From the NCBI RefSeq assembly GCF_003966915.1, contig NZ_AP018150.1, positions 1,302,001-1,366,000 on the forward strand: DNA of 64,000 bases, in the 5' to 3' direction. The notes beneath the pieces are model-generated. The model did no database searches. It saw nothing but the letters and a program-made list of their open reading frames with translations, and was not told the DNA's origin. The DNA comes from Mycoavidus cysteinexigens. Its GTDB lineage: Bacteria > Pseudomonadota > Gammaproteobacteria > Burkholderiales > Burkholderiaceae. Position numbers and translations under genes: made by a program. The number at the start of each line of letters is the position of its first letter. Positions within the stretch are counted from its first letter, which is position 1. Positions 1 through 8,446 of this stretch are shown in pieces.

Positions 1-152
1 AAAGCGTCGTCTGAAGAAGATGTATGCAGAAGAAAGATTGAAGTCAGAAGTTATTCAGGAGGCGATGCAAAAAAGTGGTAAAGCCATCTTGTCGGCGCAA
101 GATGGCGCAAATGGTCAGTAGAGGCTAAGGATGTGAGTATCCAGCTCGAATA
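1..152 (+). pseudogene. IS3-family transposase relic (orfA end / orfB start)
   Basis: The window opens inside an IS3-family orfA: frame 2 reads [13 protein letters not shown] and EVIQEAMQKS, nearly the same as the C-terminus of the better preserved copy at 14178-14444. The orfA/orfB junction has six A residues rather than the seven plus G of the other copy, and an extra A near 111 breaks orfB. The orfB frame stops by about 152 after fewer than 30 codons. No inverted repeat is visible. It is a decayed, inactive element continuing to the left of the window. Confidence 0.85.
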
Positions 153-274
153 ACAACCTAACTTCCCATACAATATTGAGCGGCCCCAAAAGCCGCAACG
201 ATTGCAAAATTAAATACCTTTGAAACGCTAATTGCAGCTACAGAAATCAAACAAAGGTATCGTCTGAAAACAGG

Positions 275-1318
275 CTAGTTAACCGCCGCTTCAGCATAGC
301 GACGGCGGCCGGACGGCTTTACAAGATACCTCTTCAGACGCAACATAGGACCTTCGACCATGTGCCATGATAGAAGTGCGAACACTAGCGTGACGGCGGT
401 GGAGATAGCCAATAAGCTCCATATACTAAGGTGATCTCCAGCGAGCAAAACTACAGTTTGTTGCACTGGGAATGCATAGATGTAAACACCATACGAGATA
501 TCCCCGAAGCGTCCAGCACGCCTGAGAAAAGGAGTCGATGCCGTGCCGCAGAAAATCACCAGCGCCGGCAAAACGAGAAACAAAGCAGTGTATTCCTGAC
601 CGATGGCGAAAAGTGCAGTTCCGGCTATGCTAAGCGTAAACAGTATTGGCCTTATGAGCGTAGCCCAGAAATCTCGGAAATAATACAGACACACTCCATA
701 ACAAAAAAACGCGCCGAATTCGAGACTAAATTTTCGCTCGGGGTTGTGTTGTGCGTCGTAAATCAGAAAGACAAACACTGCGAATGTGATCGCGCTGATC
801 AAAATCAAATAGCGGTGGCGAAGCAAGCCAACCATGCCCAACACCAAAAGTATCAGGTACCAGCGGAACTCGACCGGTAGAGTCCATAGCGAACCATTCA
901 CCGCATTGGGAAATGGGTTAGCAGAAAACACGCCAGGCAATTCGGAGCGTATCGCCGTCAACTTCAAAGTACGAAAAAAATCCCATGTCTTGTAATCGAG
1001 AAAGTATTGATCAAGCGGAACTGTCGAAACCATCGGTCCAAGCAGTAACGCGGCCATCGTTGTAACGACGACTAATCCGGGCCAAATGCGCAAGACACGC
1101 TTAGCTAAAAAACGCCAAATAGACTGATCACGGTCCCAACTCTGGGCGACCAAATATCCACTGATCGAGAAAAAGATCAGGACCCCAAGCCCTCCAAAAG
1201 TATGGAAATTGATACCGGGTTCCGGTTGCCCAGCCAACGCAAACTGATGGCTAAACAAAACCAAGCATGCAGCAAAAAGGCGGAGGAAGTCAAAGTTGTT
1301 AAACGCAATGTTTTTCAT
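275..1318 (-). CDS. Acyltransferase family 3 (OafA/YrhL-like) membrane protein
   Basis: A predicted integral-membrane O-acyltransferase of the acyltransferase-3 family, which acylates sugars of surface polysaccharide or lipopolysaccharide at the inner membrane. Visible are the family N-terminus (NNFDFLRLFAACLVLFSH, with the Arg and His of the active-site region in the first helix), about ten hydrophobic segments, and a basic cytoplasmic C-terminus. The start at 1318 (MKNIAFNNFDF) is preferred to an in-frame ATG 13 codons upstream because it fits the family start; neither has a strong ribosome binding site. About 347 residues, normal for a single-domain member. It stands alone between an IS3 relic and a lysozyme relic, so its substrate is unknown. 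Confidence 0.85.
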   Translation of the reverse strand: MKNIAFNNFDFLRLFAACLVLFSHQFALAGQPEPGINFHTFGGLGVLIFFSISGYLVAQSWDRDQSIWRFLAKRVLRIWPGLVVVTTMAALLLGPMVSTVPLDQYFLDYKTWDFFRTLKLTAIRSELPGVFSANPFPNAVNGSLWTLPVEFRWYLILLVLGMVGLLRHRYLILISAITFAVFVFLIYDAQHNPERKFSLEFGAFFCYGVCLYYFRDFWATLIRPILFTLSIAGTALFAIGQEYTALFLVLPALVIFCGTASTPFLRRAGRFGDISYGVYIYAFPVQQTVVLLAGDHLSIWSLLAISTAVTLVFALLSWHMVEGPMLRLKRYLVKPSGRRRYAEAAVN

Positions 1319-1462
1319 ACATGGATTTATTTCGTATCTCAGGCCAGCGAGATGCAATTATGCCCGAAGGCGGAGCAAACTCTAACCCCTGCTATAGAAG
1401 CGCCCGCAGTTATACATCCCAAACTCGGCCTCGAGTTCTTTCTTTTACTACCTCGAATTGGG

Positions 1463-1633
1463 ATGCGGATGACCGAATTCAAACGCGATGAAGGCGAGCG
1501 CTTTAAACCCTACTTCGATACCGTAGGCAAAATTACCATCGGCGTCGGACGCAATCTGACTGATGGGAGCGTCTCTCAGGGCGAATGCGAGCTACTTTTG
1601 CAAAATGATATTGCCAAACGATTAGATGGCTTG
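1463..1633 (+). pseudogene. Truncated phage-type lysozyme (GH24, T4-lysozyme-like)
   Basis: From the ATG at 1463 the frame reads FKRDEGERFKPYFDTVGKI followed by TIGVGRNLTDG. This is the N-terminal active-site region of GH24 endolysins, with the Glu, Asp and Thr of the E-8aa-D-5aa-T catalytic arrangement all present. Only about 57 codons of the usual 145-165 remain. Similarity ends near 1633, and the frame then runs antisense into the 3' end of the convergent WD40 gene. It is a phage or lysis-cassette relic, not a functional enzyme. Confidence 0.8.
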
Positions 1634-4600
1634 ATTGGAAGTCGGCCAACGAGCACTGCGCTGCTTTAAAAGGGTCTCATTCATCACGCTTAAGCCTTGT
1701 ACCTCTTCGAGTAAAATATCCTTCACACTTAACTCCCCATGCGGTGATACCCAGCGCAGGTATACCTGAATTTCCCCTTCCTCTTCTATCACCTGCCACT
1801 GCCGGACGAACTTATCCCCACTGCCAGTTACCAGATAGGTGCTGTCGAGGATCGTTTTCCAGGCAACGCTATAAACACCTCCGTCAAAACCTCCAATTAC
1901 CGCACGACACTGACCCGAGGCAACATCCCACAACCGCACCATCTTGTCAAAACTACTCGAGGCAATTTGCGCGCCGCTCGGCGAATACTCCACGCTAAAA
2001 ACATAGGAGGTATGTCCGCGTAAGGTGCGCACAAGGGTTCTGCTTTCCGCGTCCCACAGACATACCGACTTGTCCCTACTCCCCGAGGCGATCTGCGAAC
2101 CGCTCGGCGAATATGCCACGCTACTAACTTCGTCTGTATGCCCTCTTAAAATATGTATACAGGCTCTGCTTTCCGTGTCCCACAGACGTACCGTACTGTC
2201 ACCACTGCCCGAGGCGATCTGCGAACCGCTCGGCGAATACGCTACGCTCTTAACCCAGGCGGTATGTCCTCTTAAGATATGCATATGGGCTCCGCTTTGC
2301 GCATCCCACAGACGTACCGTTTTGTCACCACTGCCCGAGGCGATCTGCATTCCGCTTGGCGAATACACTACGCTACTAACAGGGGCTGCATGTCCTTCTA
2401 AGGTGTGCCCAAGGGCTCCGCTTTCCGTGTCCCATAGACGCACCATTTTGTCAGAACTCCCTGTGGCGATCTGCGAACCGCTCGGCGAATACACCACACT
2501 ATTAACCCGGTCGGTATGTCCTTCTAAGGTGTGCCCAACGGATCCGCTTTGCGCGTCCCACAGACGTACCGTCTTGTCATAACTCCCCGAGGCGATCTGC
2601 GTTCCGCTTGGCGAATACACCACACTATAAACATAATAGGTATGTCCTTCTAAGGTGTGCCCAAGGGCTCCATTTTGCACGTCCCACAAACGAACCGTTT
2701 TATCAAGACTCCCTGATGCGATCTGCGTTCCGCTCGGTGAATACACTACACTATTAATCCAGTCGGTATGCCCTCCTAAGATGTGCAAGAGGGCTCCGCT
2801 TTCCACGTCCCACAGACGTATCGTACTGTCACCGCTACCCGAGGCGATCTGCGAACCACTCGGCGAATACACCACGCTAAAAATATAGTCTGTATGCCCT
2901 TCTAATATGTGACCGGAGGCCCCGCTTTGCGCGTCCCACAAACGAACCGTTTTGTCAGGACTCCCTGTGGCAATCTGCGAACCACTCGGCGAATACGCCA
3001 CGCTACTAACACCGCGTGTATGTCCTTCTAAGATGTGGCCGGGGGCTCCGTTTTCTGCGTCCCACAGACGTACCGTTTTGTCACCACTGCCTGAGGCGAT
3101 CTGCGAACCACTCGGCGAATACACCACGCTATAAACAGAAGAGGTATGTCCTTCTAAGGTGCGCCCAAGGGCCCCGCTTTCCGCATCCCACAGACGTACC
3201 GTTTTGTCCTTACCCCCCGAGGCGATCTGCACGCCGCTCGGCGAATACACCACGCTCCAAACAGTAGCGGTATGCCCTTCTAAGGTGCGCACAGCCATGC
3301 CGCTTTGCGCATCCCACAAACGGACTGTCCCGTCTTCACTGCCCGAAGCGATCTGCGAACCGCTCGGCGAATACACCACGCTATTTACCCGGTTTATATG
3401 CCCCTCTAAGGTATACCTTTTTTCCCAATTCGGAGTTGAATATGTACTGATTTTATTATTATCAAGACTTACCGCACAGTTTCTGCCATCTGGGGAATAC
3501 ACGCACGAATGCACCTCGCTCTCTTCTTTCAGATAAGGCCATTCGCCAAATTGTACGCCTGCCATCTGCGCTCCGCTTAAATTCGCTTCCCGCAGCCAAC
3601 TATTACGAAGATTCGTATTCCTTAAATCTGCCCCTTGCAACTGCGCTGAATCGAATACTCCATAGCTCAGATCCGCCCCAGGTACCTGGATTCCTCTTAA
3701 ATTACATCCATTAAACTGTATTCCTGCTTTTACCAATACCGTCAGCGCATTCGATGCACCTCTTTTAACACCCTCTCGCGTCTTGGACGCCTTCACCCAA
3801 GCTAAAAGGGCCTTCAAAAATACTCTATCCTCTTGCACTCGCTCTACTAAAAAACTCTGCACTGCTGGGTCTTCTACTACATTTAGTGTGTTGAATTGCC
3901 CAGATGGCTCAAATTCAAATCTATCTCCTAGACCTTCCCATAACGGACGTATATTTCTTATCACACCCAGTTTCTTAGATAACTCTGCATCATGACGCTT
4001 ACTATCCCCTCTCAGCCCTTCCCACAATGCTCTCGCCACAAAATAATCCTGAATCGATTTATGCACAAACTCATATTGATCCTCTCGGCATATGAGTAGT
4101 GCATTAAAACGTAGTAATTTAATCTTTTCATTACTATCACTTAAAAATTTATCTCGCCAATCTTGTGCTACCGTATTGGATTCATCATAGAAAAGCTGCT
4201 CAGAATACGTCACACGCACTAAGCCCGCTTGATACATTTCTATTGCCAAATCTTGGTTAAATTTTTTACCATACTTAGCAAAGGATTTATTTAAAAAATT
4301 AAATGCCTTCTGCTCTGCATCAGTTAAGTGAATATAACTTAATCGATCTTGCGAGCGCTTAAGCCAGCTCTCTACAAATTGATCATATAATGCAAGACGG
4401 GTAATACGTTGATTACTATCCTTGTATTTCTCGGCCAAAGTTGGCAATTCGCTCAAGGACAACTTGAGTAAAAAAGGATTACGTATCAGCTCTTTGACTT
4501 CAGGCCTATCAAGAATTTCCCCATGTTCCGCGACACTATTTTCCAATTCTGGGTACGTGCTTTTATATTTATTTACATATTCTTCAATCGTCAAATCTGA

Positions 4601-5494
4601 GAATGGGGAGAGTTGATAGGTTTGAAGTAGATATGCCTGACCTTTTGGGTGAAACTGGCGTTCATATCGGTCGCCCAAATATTCTGGACGACTGGTAACA
4701 ATCACTTTGGCTTGCCATTCATCCAGTTCATTTTCTCTATAGAATAGGCGAGTGCGATCTTTAATCTCATCGTAGCCATCTAAAATAAAGATAAAGCAAT
4801 AATTCGCTTTTAAATCAGTTATCTGGTCCTCTGTAAATTTCTCTTTTTTTAGGTACTCTGAAATCAGATTAGCATTTGGCTTTTCCAAGCTTGATAACCT
4901 AATAAATAACGGGATAGGAGTTTGGATGGACTTATTAGCCTCCTTATCATAAGCCCCCCATAGGCTACGCGCCAAATAACGGTTAAAGGTTGATTTACCA
5001 GAACCCGCTACACCCAACAAAAGCAGCACTTTCTTTTCTTTTGAAACTAAGAAATCTCTTACCTTCTCTTCCAGGCTAAAGCGCTCTCTTATATTCGTAA
5101 TTGAGGTGCATTCTGGCGCAACGTACATTGCCAACGCATCTTTGATTTCTCTGTCTTTTTGCAAGCTTTCTAAATATTTTTTTTGCAACCCCTCGATACC
5201 TAAACTAGCGAGCGGTGCATTATTTGGCTGCATAGCCATGCTTTGCAGTGGTCTCAGTATTTCTCGTAACAATTGAGCATCTGAGCCCGTTGAATGGTAA
5301 TGCACCGTAATTTCGTTATGCGAACCAACAGTTGGCATATTAATCAAACCATAGTTAATTTGCATGACAGATGCCGCTGTCTCAACCCGATCCATTGAAT
5401 TAGTTCGTGACGCGTTAGCAAAAGCCGAAGAGAACTGGGGAAAATATGAAGATAAAGAAGGTTGAGTGTTTTGGCTTCTATTAATCGGCGACAT
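1622..5494 (-). CDS. NACHT ATPase - pentapeptide - 14x WD40 STAND protein
   Basis: 1290-residue NLR-like STAND protein. The first 120 residues are unlike the other family members. The NACHT P-loop GVAGSGKST lies at about 161-169 and Walker B FIFILDGYDEI at about 234-244. A pentapeptide-repeat linker (SAQLQGADLR type) lies at about 600-645. Fourteen WD40 units of 42 residues follow (about 658-1236; nt 1780-3525): a degenerate first and last unit with twelve near-identical ones between, enough for two seven-bladed propellers. The start has a clear AGGAGA ribosome binding site. In STAND proteins the repeats sense a ligand and NACHT oligomerises. The last residues, after LLKQRSA, depart from the family tail where the gene meets the lysozyme relic. 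No signal peptide, so probably cytosolic or exported by a specialised system. Confidence 0.93.
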   Translation of the reverse strand: MSPINRSQNTQPSLSSYFPQFSSAFANASRTNSMDRVETAASVMQINYGLINMPTVGSHNEITVHYHSTGSDAQLLREILRPLQSMAMQPNNAPLASLGIEGLQKKYLESLQKDREIKDALAMYVAPECTSITNIRERFSLEEKVRDFLVSKEKKVLLLLGVAGSGKSTFNRYLARSLWGAYDKEANKSIQTPIPLFIRLSSLEKPNANLISEYLKKEKFTEDQITDLKANYCFIFILDGYDEIKDRTRLFYRENELDEWQAKVIVTSRPEYLGDRYERQFHPKGQAYLLQTYQLSPFSDLTIEEYVNKYKSTYPELENSVAEHGEILDRPEVKELIRNPFLLKLSLSELPTLAEKYKDSNQRITRLALYDQFVESWLKRSQDRLSYIHLTDAEQKAFNFLNKSFAKYGKKFNQDLAIEMYQAGLVRVTYSEQLFYDESNTVAQDWRDKFLSDSNEKIKLLRFNALLICREDQYEFVHKSIQDYFVARALWEGLRGDSKRHDAELSKKLGVIRNIRPLWEGLGDRFEFEPSGQFNTLNVVEDPAVQSFLVERVQEDRVFLKALLAWVKASKTREGVKRGASNALTVLVKAGIQFNGCNLRGIQVPGADLSYGVFDSAQLQGADLRNTNLRNSWLREANLSGAQMAGVQFGEWPYLKEESEVHSCVYSPDGRNCAVSLDNNKISTYSTPNWEKRYTLEGHINRVNSVVYSPSGSQIASGSEDGTVRLWDAQSGMAVRTLEGHTATVWSVVYSPSGVQIASGGKDKTVRLWDAESGALGRTLEGHTSSVYSVVYSPSGSQIASGSGDKTVRLWDAENGAPGHILEGHTRGVSSVAYSPSGSQIATGSPDKTVRLWDAQSGASGHILEGHTDYIFSVVYSPSGSQIASGSGDSTIRLWDVESGALLHILGGHTDWINSVVYSPSGTQIASGSLDKTVRLWDVQNGALGHTLEGHTYYVYSVVYSPSGTQIASGSYDKTVRLWDAQSGSVGHTLEGHTDRVNSVVYSPSGSQIATGSSDKMVRLWDTESGALGHTLEGHAAPVSSVVYSPSGMQIASGSGDKTVRLWDAQSGAHMHILRGHTAWVKSVAYSPSGSQIASGSGDSTVRLWDTESRACIHILRGHTDEVSSVAYSPSGSQIASGSRDKSVCLWDAESRTLVRTLRGHTSYVFSVEYSPSGAQIASSSFDKMVRLWDVASGQCRAVIGGFDGGVYSVAWKTILDSTYLVTGSGDKFVRQWQVIEEEGEIQVYLRWVSPHGELSVKDILLEEVQGLSVMNETLLKQRSARWPTSNQAI

Positions 5495-5640
5495 GCTAGT
5501 TATTCTCCTATATAGTTCACATTTATCTATCTGTGAGCACCTCGCTCACTAATGACTAAAATTTCATTTCCACTGGATAAAGCCCATCTGCCACACGTTA
5601 CGGCAGCGTAGGTAATATTAAAAGCTCTAAAAGCTATCTG

Positions 5641-5761
5641 GCACTGTCAGCACTCCATGCGGTTACATCCAGATCAGGCGCGCATTATATTCAGAATCCT
5701 CTGCTATCACCTGCCACTGACGAGCCAAATTATCTTCACTACCTGTCAACAGATAGTTGCC
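5641..5761 (-). pseudogene. Relic of a WD40-family C-terminus
   Basis: Read on the minus strand, this segment gives YLLTGSEDNLARQWQV, then RLIWM-stop-PHGVLTV. This matches the last WD40 unit and tail of the large WD40 genes (VTGSGDKFVRQWQV, LRWVSPHGELSVK). An in-frame TAA replaces the serine codon. Only about 40 codons remain, so this is a sixth, mostly deleted member of the family, lying just upstream of the gene at 1622-5494. Confidence 0.8.
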
Positions 5762-5861
5762 CTTGACCCTGCCCCAGAATTAGTTTCATTCTAAAATAGA
5801 AAAAAGCGGCTCTTGACCCTGCCCCAAAATTAGTACCATTCTAAAATAGAAAAAAGCGGCT
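5762..5861. repeat. Tandem 50-bp direct repeat (two units)
   Basis: Two adjacent 50-bp units starting CTTGACCCTGCCCC and ending AAAAAAGCGGCT (5762-5811 and 5812-5861) differ at only a few positions. They mark the left edge of the GC-rich foreign block. The unit resembles an insertion-sequence end, but no transposase is attached. Confidence 0.85.
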
Positions 5862-5862
5862 C

Positions 5863-6364
5863 TTAGAGGTCCTCTTTCGATGGCCCATTCCTGCATTGAC
5901 GGGCGAACTCAGTCAGCGCCGCCACCGAACATGTTGGCGGTGGTGGCTGCGGAGTACTGAGGATATAGCGGCAGTACCAGCACGCAACGCCCCCTTGTTC
6001 TTGCAGGGCCCGTAATTGCGTGGCTACGGCAGGCTGGGCGTAGTGTATGCGGGCAACACTTGCAGTGGCGAGTCCGTGTGGTGCAGTTGCGTGCCCAGCA
6101 GCTCGGCTTGAGGCTGCGTTCATAACGCCAGTGGCGAGCCAGCGTAGCGTATTTGGCGACAGATCGGCGCGGGCGTATGCGCAAGATCACGCCATGTAGC
6201 AGTGGCGGCCATAGGGTGCGCGGAATTTCCAGCACTCGTGGGTCAGATAAGAATTACGTCAGGTAGCGGCGTAGTGCCAGTGCTGTGGGGGCATCGGGGG
6301 TACCTAGGTTGCGCAAAAGCGCGGCGGTGGGTCTGTCTGTTGAAGTAGAGGCGCTGTGATTCAT
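5863..6364 (-). pseudogene. hemH: Ferrochelatase relic (hemH), frameshifted
   Basis: Ferrochelatase inserts Fe2+ into protoporphyrin IX, the last step of haem synthesis. The minus strand keeps recognisable pieces in different frames: a start at 6364 (MNHSAST) followed by LLRNLGTPDAP; then LSDPRVLEIPR, LLHGVILRIRPR and SVAKYATLAR; then IHYAQPAVATQLRALQEQG; then VLVLPLYPQYSAATTAN. At least three frameshifts separate them, and the C-terminal half is missing at the tandem repeat. It lies 30 bp downstream of the epimerase gene in the same direction, so it was probably the last gene of that operon. High GC, like its neighbours. Confidence 0.85.
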
Positions 6365-6394
6365 AAATTCGTCTGGCCTGTGCGGGCATGAGGT

Positions 6395-7297
6395 CTATGG
6401 GGTGTGCAGAAGTTGCTCCAGCGCTGGCTCCAGTGCTGGGTGACGCCAGGCAAAACCCGCTGCCAGCGTGCGGCGCGGTGTCAGGCGCTGGCCGCCTAGC
6501 AGCAGCACCGACATTTCGCCCAGGGCTAGGCGCAGCGCCCAAGCCGGTGCTGGCAGCACGCCGGGGCGGCGCAGCGCACGGGCTAGGGATCGGGTGAAAT
6601 CTTGATTGCGTACTGGCTCTGGCGCGCAGGCGTTGAAGGCGCCACTGCACTCTCCACGCTGCAGCAGGTGGTTGATCAGGTCGACCTGGTCGTCGATGTG
6701 TATCCAGGGCATCCACTGCTGGCCGCTGCCCAAAGGACCACCCAGGCCTATGCGGAAAACGTGCAGCAAGCGCGTCAGCATGCCGCCCTGCGAAGCAAGC
6801 ACGGGCGCGGTGCGCAGCACTGCCACGCGCACCCCCCATTGGACCGCGCGTTCGGCCTCGTGCTCCCAGGCCACACACAGGCGGCTGCCGAAGTCGGCCT
6901 GCCCCGGCGCGCTGTCTTCATCCAGCAACTGCTCGCCGCGGTCGCCATACCAGCCCACCGCCGAGCCCGATAGCAGCACGCGCGGCGGCGTGGGCTGCTG
7001 GCCCATCCAGTCCACCAGCGTGCGGGTTAGGTCCACGCGGCTGCGCCACAGCAGATGGCGCTGGGCCTGCGTCCAGCGGCGGTCGGCGATCGGCGCGCCC
7101 GCCAAGTTGACCACGGCGTCCACGGGCGGACCGCCGTCGAGTTCCTGCAGTCGGGCCATGCCGCGCGCGCCGCTGCACAGCGCGGACACCTGGTGCGGGC
7201 TACGGCTCCAGACCCACAGTTCGTGGCCTTGCCGCTGCCAGTGCCGGCACAGCGCGCGGCCGATCAAGCCCGTGCCGCCCGTGAGCAAAATGCGCAT
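6395..7297 (-). CDS. TIGR01777-family NAD(P)-dependent epimerase (YfcH/SDR39U1)
   Basis: 300-residue extended short-chain dehydrogenase/epimerase of the YfcH/SDR39U1 type, whose physiological substrate is unknown. The N-terminus MRILLTGGTGLIGRAL holds the Rossmann glycine motif (about 7-13). Family signatures LNLAGAPIADRRWT-like, SAVGWYGDRG and the C-terminal proline/arginine block are present. The start at 7297 is fixed by AGGAGAA eight bases upstream; a longer in-frame start is rejected. It lies between the SDR gene (40 bp upstream) and the hemH relic, apparently one operon. Codon use is very GC-rich, unlike the surrounding WD40 genes. Confidence 0.9.
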   Translation of the reverse strand: MRILLTGGTGLIGRALCRHWQRQGHELWVWSRSPHQVSALCSGARGMARLQELDGGPPVDAVVNLAGAPIADRRWTQAQRHLLWRSRVDLTRTLVDWMGQQPTPPRVLLSGSAVGWYGDRGEQLLDEDSAPGQADFGSRLCVAWEHEAERAVQWGVRVAVLRTAPVLASQGGMLTRLLHVFRIGLGGPLGSGQQWMPWIHIDDQVDLINHLLQRGECSGAFNACAPEPVRNQDFTRSLARALRRPGVLPAPAWALRLALGEMSVLLLGGQRLTPRRTLAAGFAWRHPALEPALEQLLHTP

Positions 7298-7337
7298 GGT
7301 GTGTTCTCCTTGAAAGATGCGTTGCATTCGGCGTGCT

Positions 7338-8036
7338 TTACCATGGCAGGCGCTGGCCATCGTAGGCCCAGAAGCCGCCAGTGTCTTCGGGGGCCAAGCC
7401 GTCGAGCAGCGCCAGCAGATCGCGCGCCGCATCGGCCGCCGGACGACCGATCTGGGCACCGCGAAATGGCGCCGACAGGGCGGAATCGACCGTACCCGGG
7501 TGCAGGGCGGCGACCACGGCCTGGGGATGGGTGCGGGCCAGTTCGATGGCGGCGGTTTTCATTACCATGTTCAGAGCGGCCTTGGAGGCGCGGTAGCTGT
7601 ACCAGCCGCCCAGGCGGTTATCACCAATGCTGCCTACCTTGGCCGACAGCACCGCGAACATACTGCGTTCGCCCCGCGTCAGCAAAGGCGCAAAGTGCGC
7701 CAGCGCCAGCGCCGGCCCGATGGTGTTGACGGCGAAGCTCGCCGCGAGGTGTTCGGGGCGCAGATCGCCCAGGCATTTTTCGGGCGCGCCCGTGGGACCC
7801 TGCAACATGCCCGTAGCCACCACCACCAGGTGCCAGGGGGCCAGATGACGCAGGGCCTGTGCTGCCTGGGCCACGCTGGAGGGGGCGTTAAAGTCGACCT
7901 GGGGTGTGCTGCCACGCCCCAGGGTACGGACCTCGCCACAGCTAGGGTCGGCGCGCAACAGGGCCACCATGGCGCCGCCGATGGCGCCCGAGGCACCGAG
8001 AATCAGGGCGCGATAGCCTGTGGGAAGAGATCGCAT
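7338..8036 (-). CDS. Short-chain dehydrogenase/reductase (SDR)
   Basis: 232 residues with the classical SDR plan: cofactor motif GASGAIG at about 14-20, NTIGP in the middle, a Ser in VLSAKVGSI (about 131) and the catalytic Y148-x3-K152 (YRASK). This is an NAD(P)-dependent oxidoreductase of the CsgA-like, cluster-associated type; the substrate cannot be read from sequence. The start has an AAGGAG-type site just upstream. First intact gene of a minus-strand operon SDR - epimerase - hemH relic inside the GC-rich block. Confidence 0.9.
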   Translation of the reverse strand: MRSLPTGYRALILGASGAIGGAMVALLRADPSCGEVRTLGRGSTPQVDFNAPSSVAQAAQALRHLAPWHLVVVATGMLQGPTGAPEKCLGDLRPEHLAASFAVNTIGPALALAHFAPLLTRGERSMFAVLSAKVGSIGDNRLGGWYSYRASKAALNMVMKTAAIELARTHPQAVVAALHPGTVDSALSAPFRGAQIGRPAADAARDLLALLDGLAPEDTGGFWAYDGQRLPW

Positions 8037-8061
8037 GGAAGGCTCCTTTCACGTCCTGTGG

Positions 8062-8142
8062 TTACAGTTTCTCCAGCGGCTCGCGCAAGCGGCGTGCGGC
8101 GGCCAAACCCGAGATCCCCGGTCCGATGACTGCAATTTTCAT
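8062..8142 (-). pseudogene. Remnant of FAD-dependent amine oxidoreductase (N-terminus only)
   Basis: A 26-codon frame begins MKIAVIGPGISGLAAARRL, the ADP-binding beta-alpha-beta of flavin amine oxidases (GxGxxG), with a GGAG ribosome binding site. It runs straight into a short unrelated end (REPLEKL-stop). About 400 codons expected for the family are gone, presumably by internal deletion. It heads the minus-strand operon of this block. Confidence 0.65.
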
Positions 8143-8204
8143 GATCACTCCCGATCTCCGGCGGGATGCCAGAGGCAGCGCGGCGCGCTGGTCTTATGGG
8201 GTAA

Positions 8205-8237
8205 TGTACTAGACAAAACTATTTTTGTCCTAGACAA
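8205..8237. promoter_or_regulatory. Direct-repeat operator in divergent promoter region (LitR/CarH-like guess)
   Basis: Two copies of TGTNCTAGACAA lie 21 bp apart (8205-8216 and 8226-8237), in the AT-rich centre of the otherwise GC-rich intergenic region between the divergent minus-strand operon and the lipocalin gene. Two-turn spacing suggests cooperative repressor binding. Lipocalin/photolyase/FAD-oxidoreductase clusters are commonly controlled by the B12-dependent MerR-type light regulator LitR/CarH, so that is the guess; no regulator gene is present here. Confidence 0.4.
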
Positions 8238-8446
8238 TTCAATTAACTTCCTGGCGCCGCCCGTTCCGCAGGGTCCCAAGGTGGGCTGCTTGCTCACTAC
8301 CCTGCACCAGGAGCTGCGCAGCCTCGGGCTGCCGATGGTCGAGGCACTGCTGACGCTGGAGGGTTGTAACCTGTTTCTCCCTGGGTACGCAGACGCCGGT
8401 GAACGACGTGGCGCAGTGGCGCCATACCCACTTGAAGGACATCCGA

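Noticed and set aside
1463-1633. Lysozyme fragment as part of a prophage
   Set aside because: No capsid, tail, holin or repressor gene adjoins; it is an isolated fragment.
2025-3536. Long plus-strand open frames opposite the WD40 array
   Set aside because: They repeat every 126 bp as the exact antisense of the WD40 units and have no ribosome binding sites or independent domain; the same holds for 11394-12410, 17177-18225, 23310-24698 and 48759-49998.
5762-5861. Tandem 50-bp repeat as CRISPR or origin iterons
   Set aside because: Only two units with no spacer and no cas or rep gene nearby.
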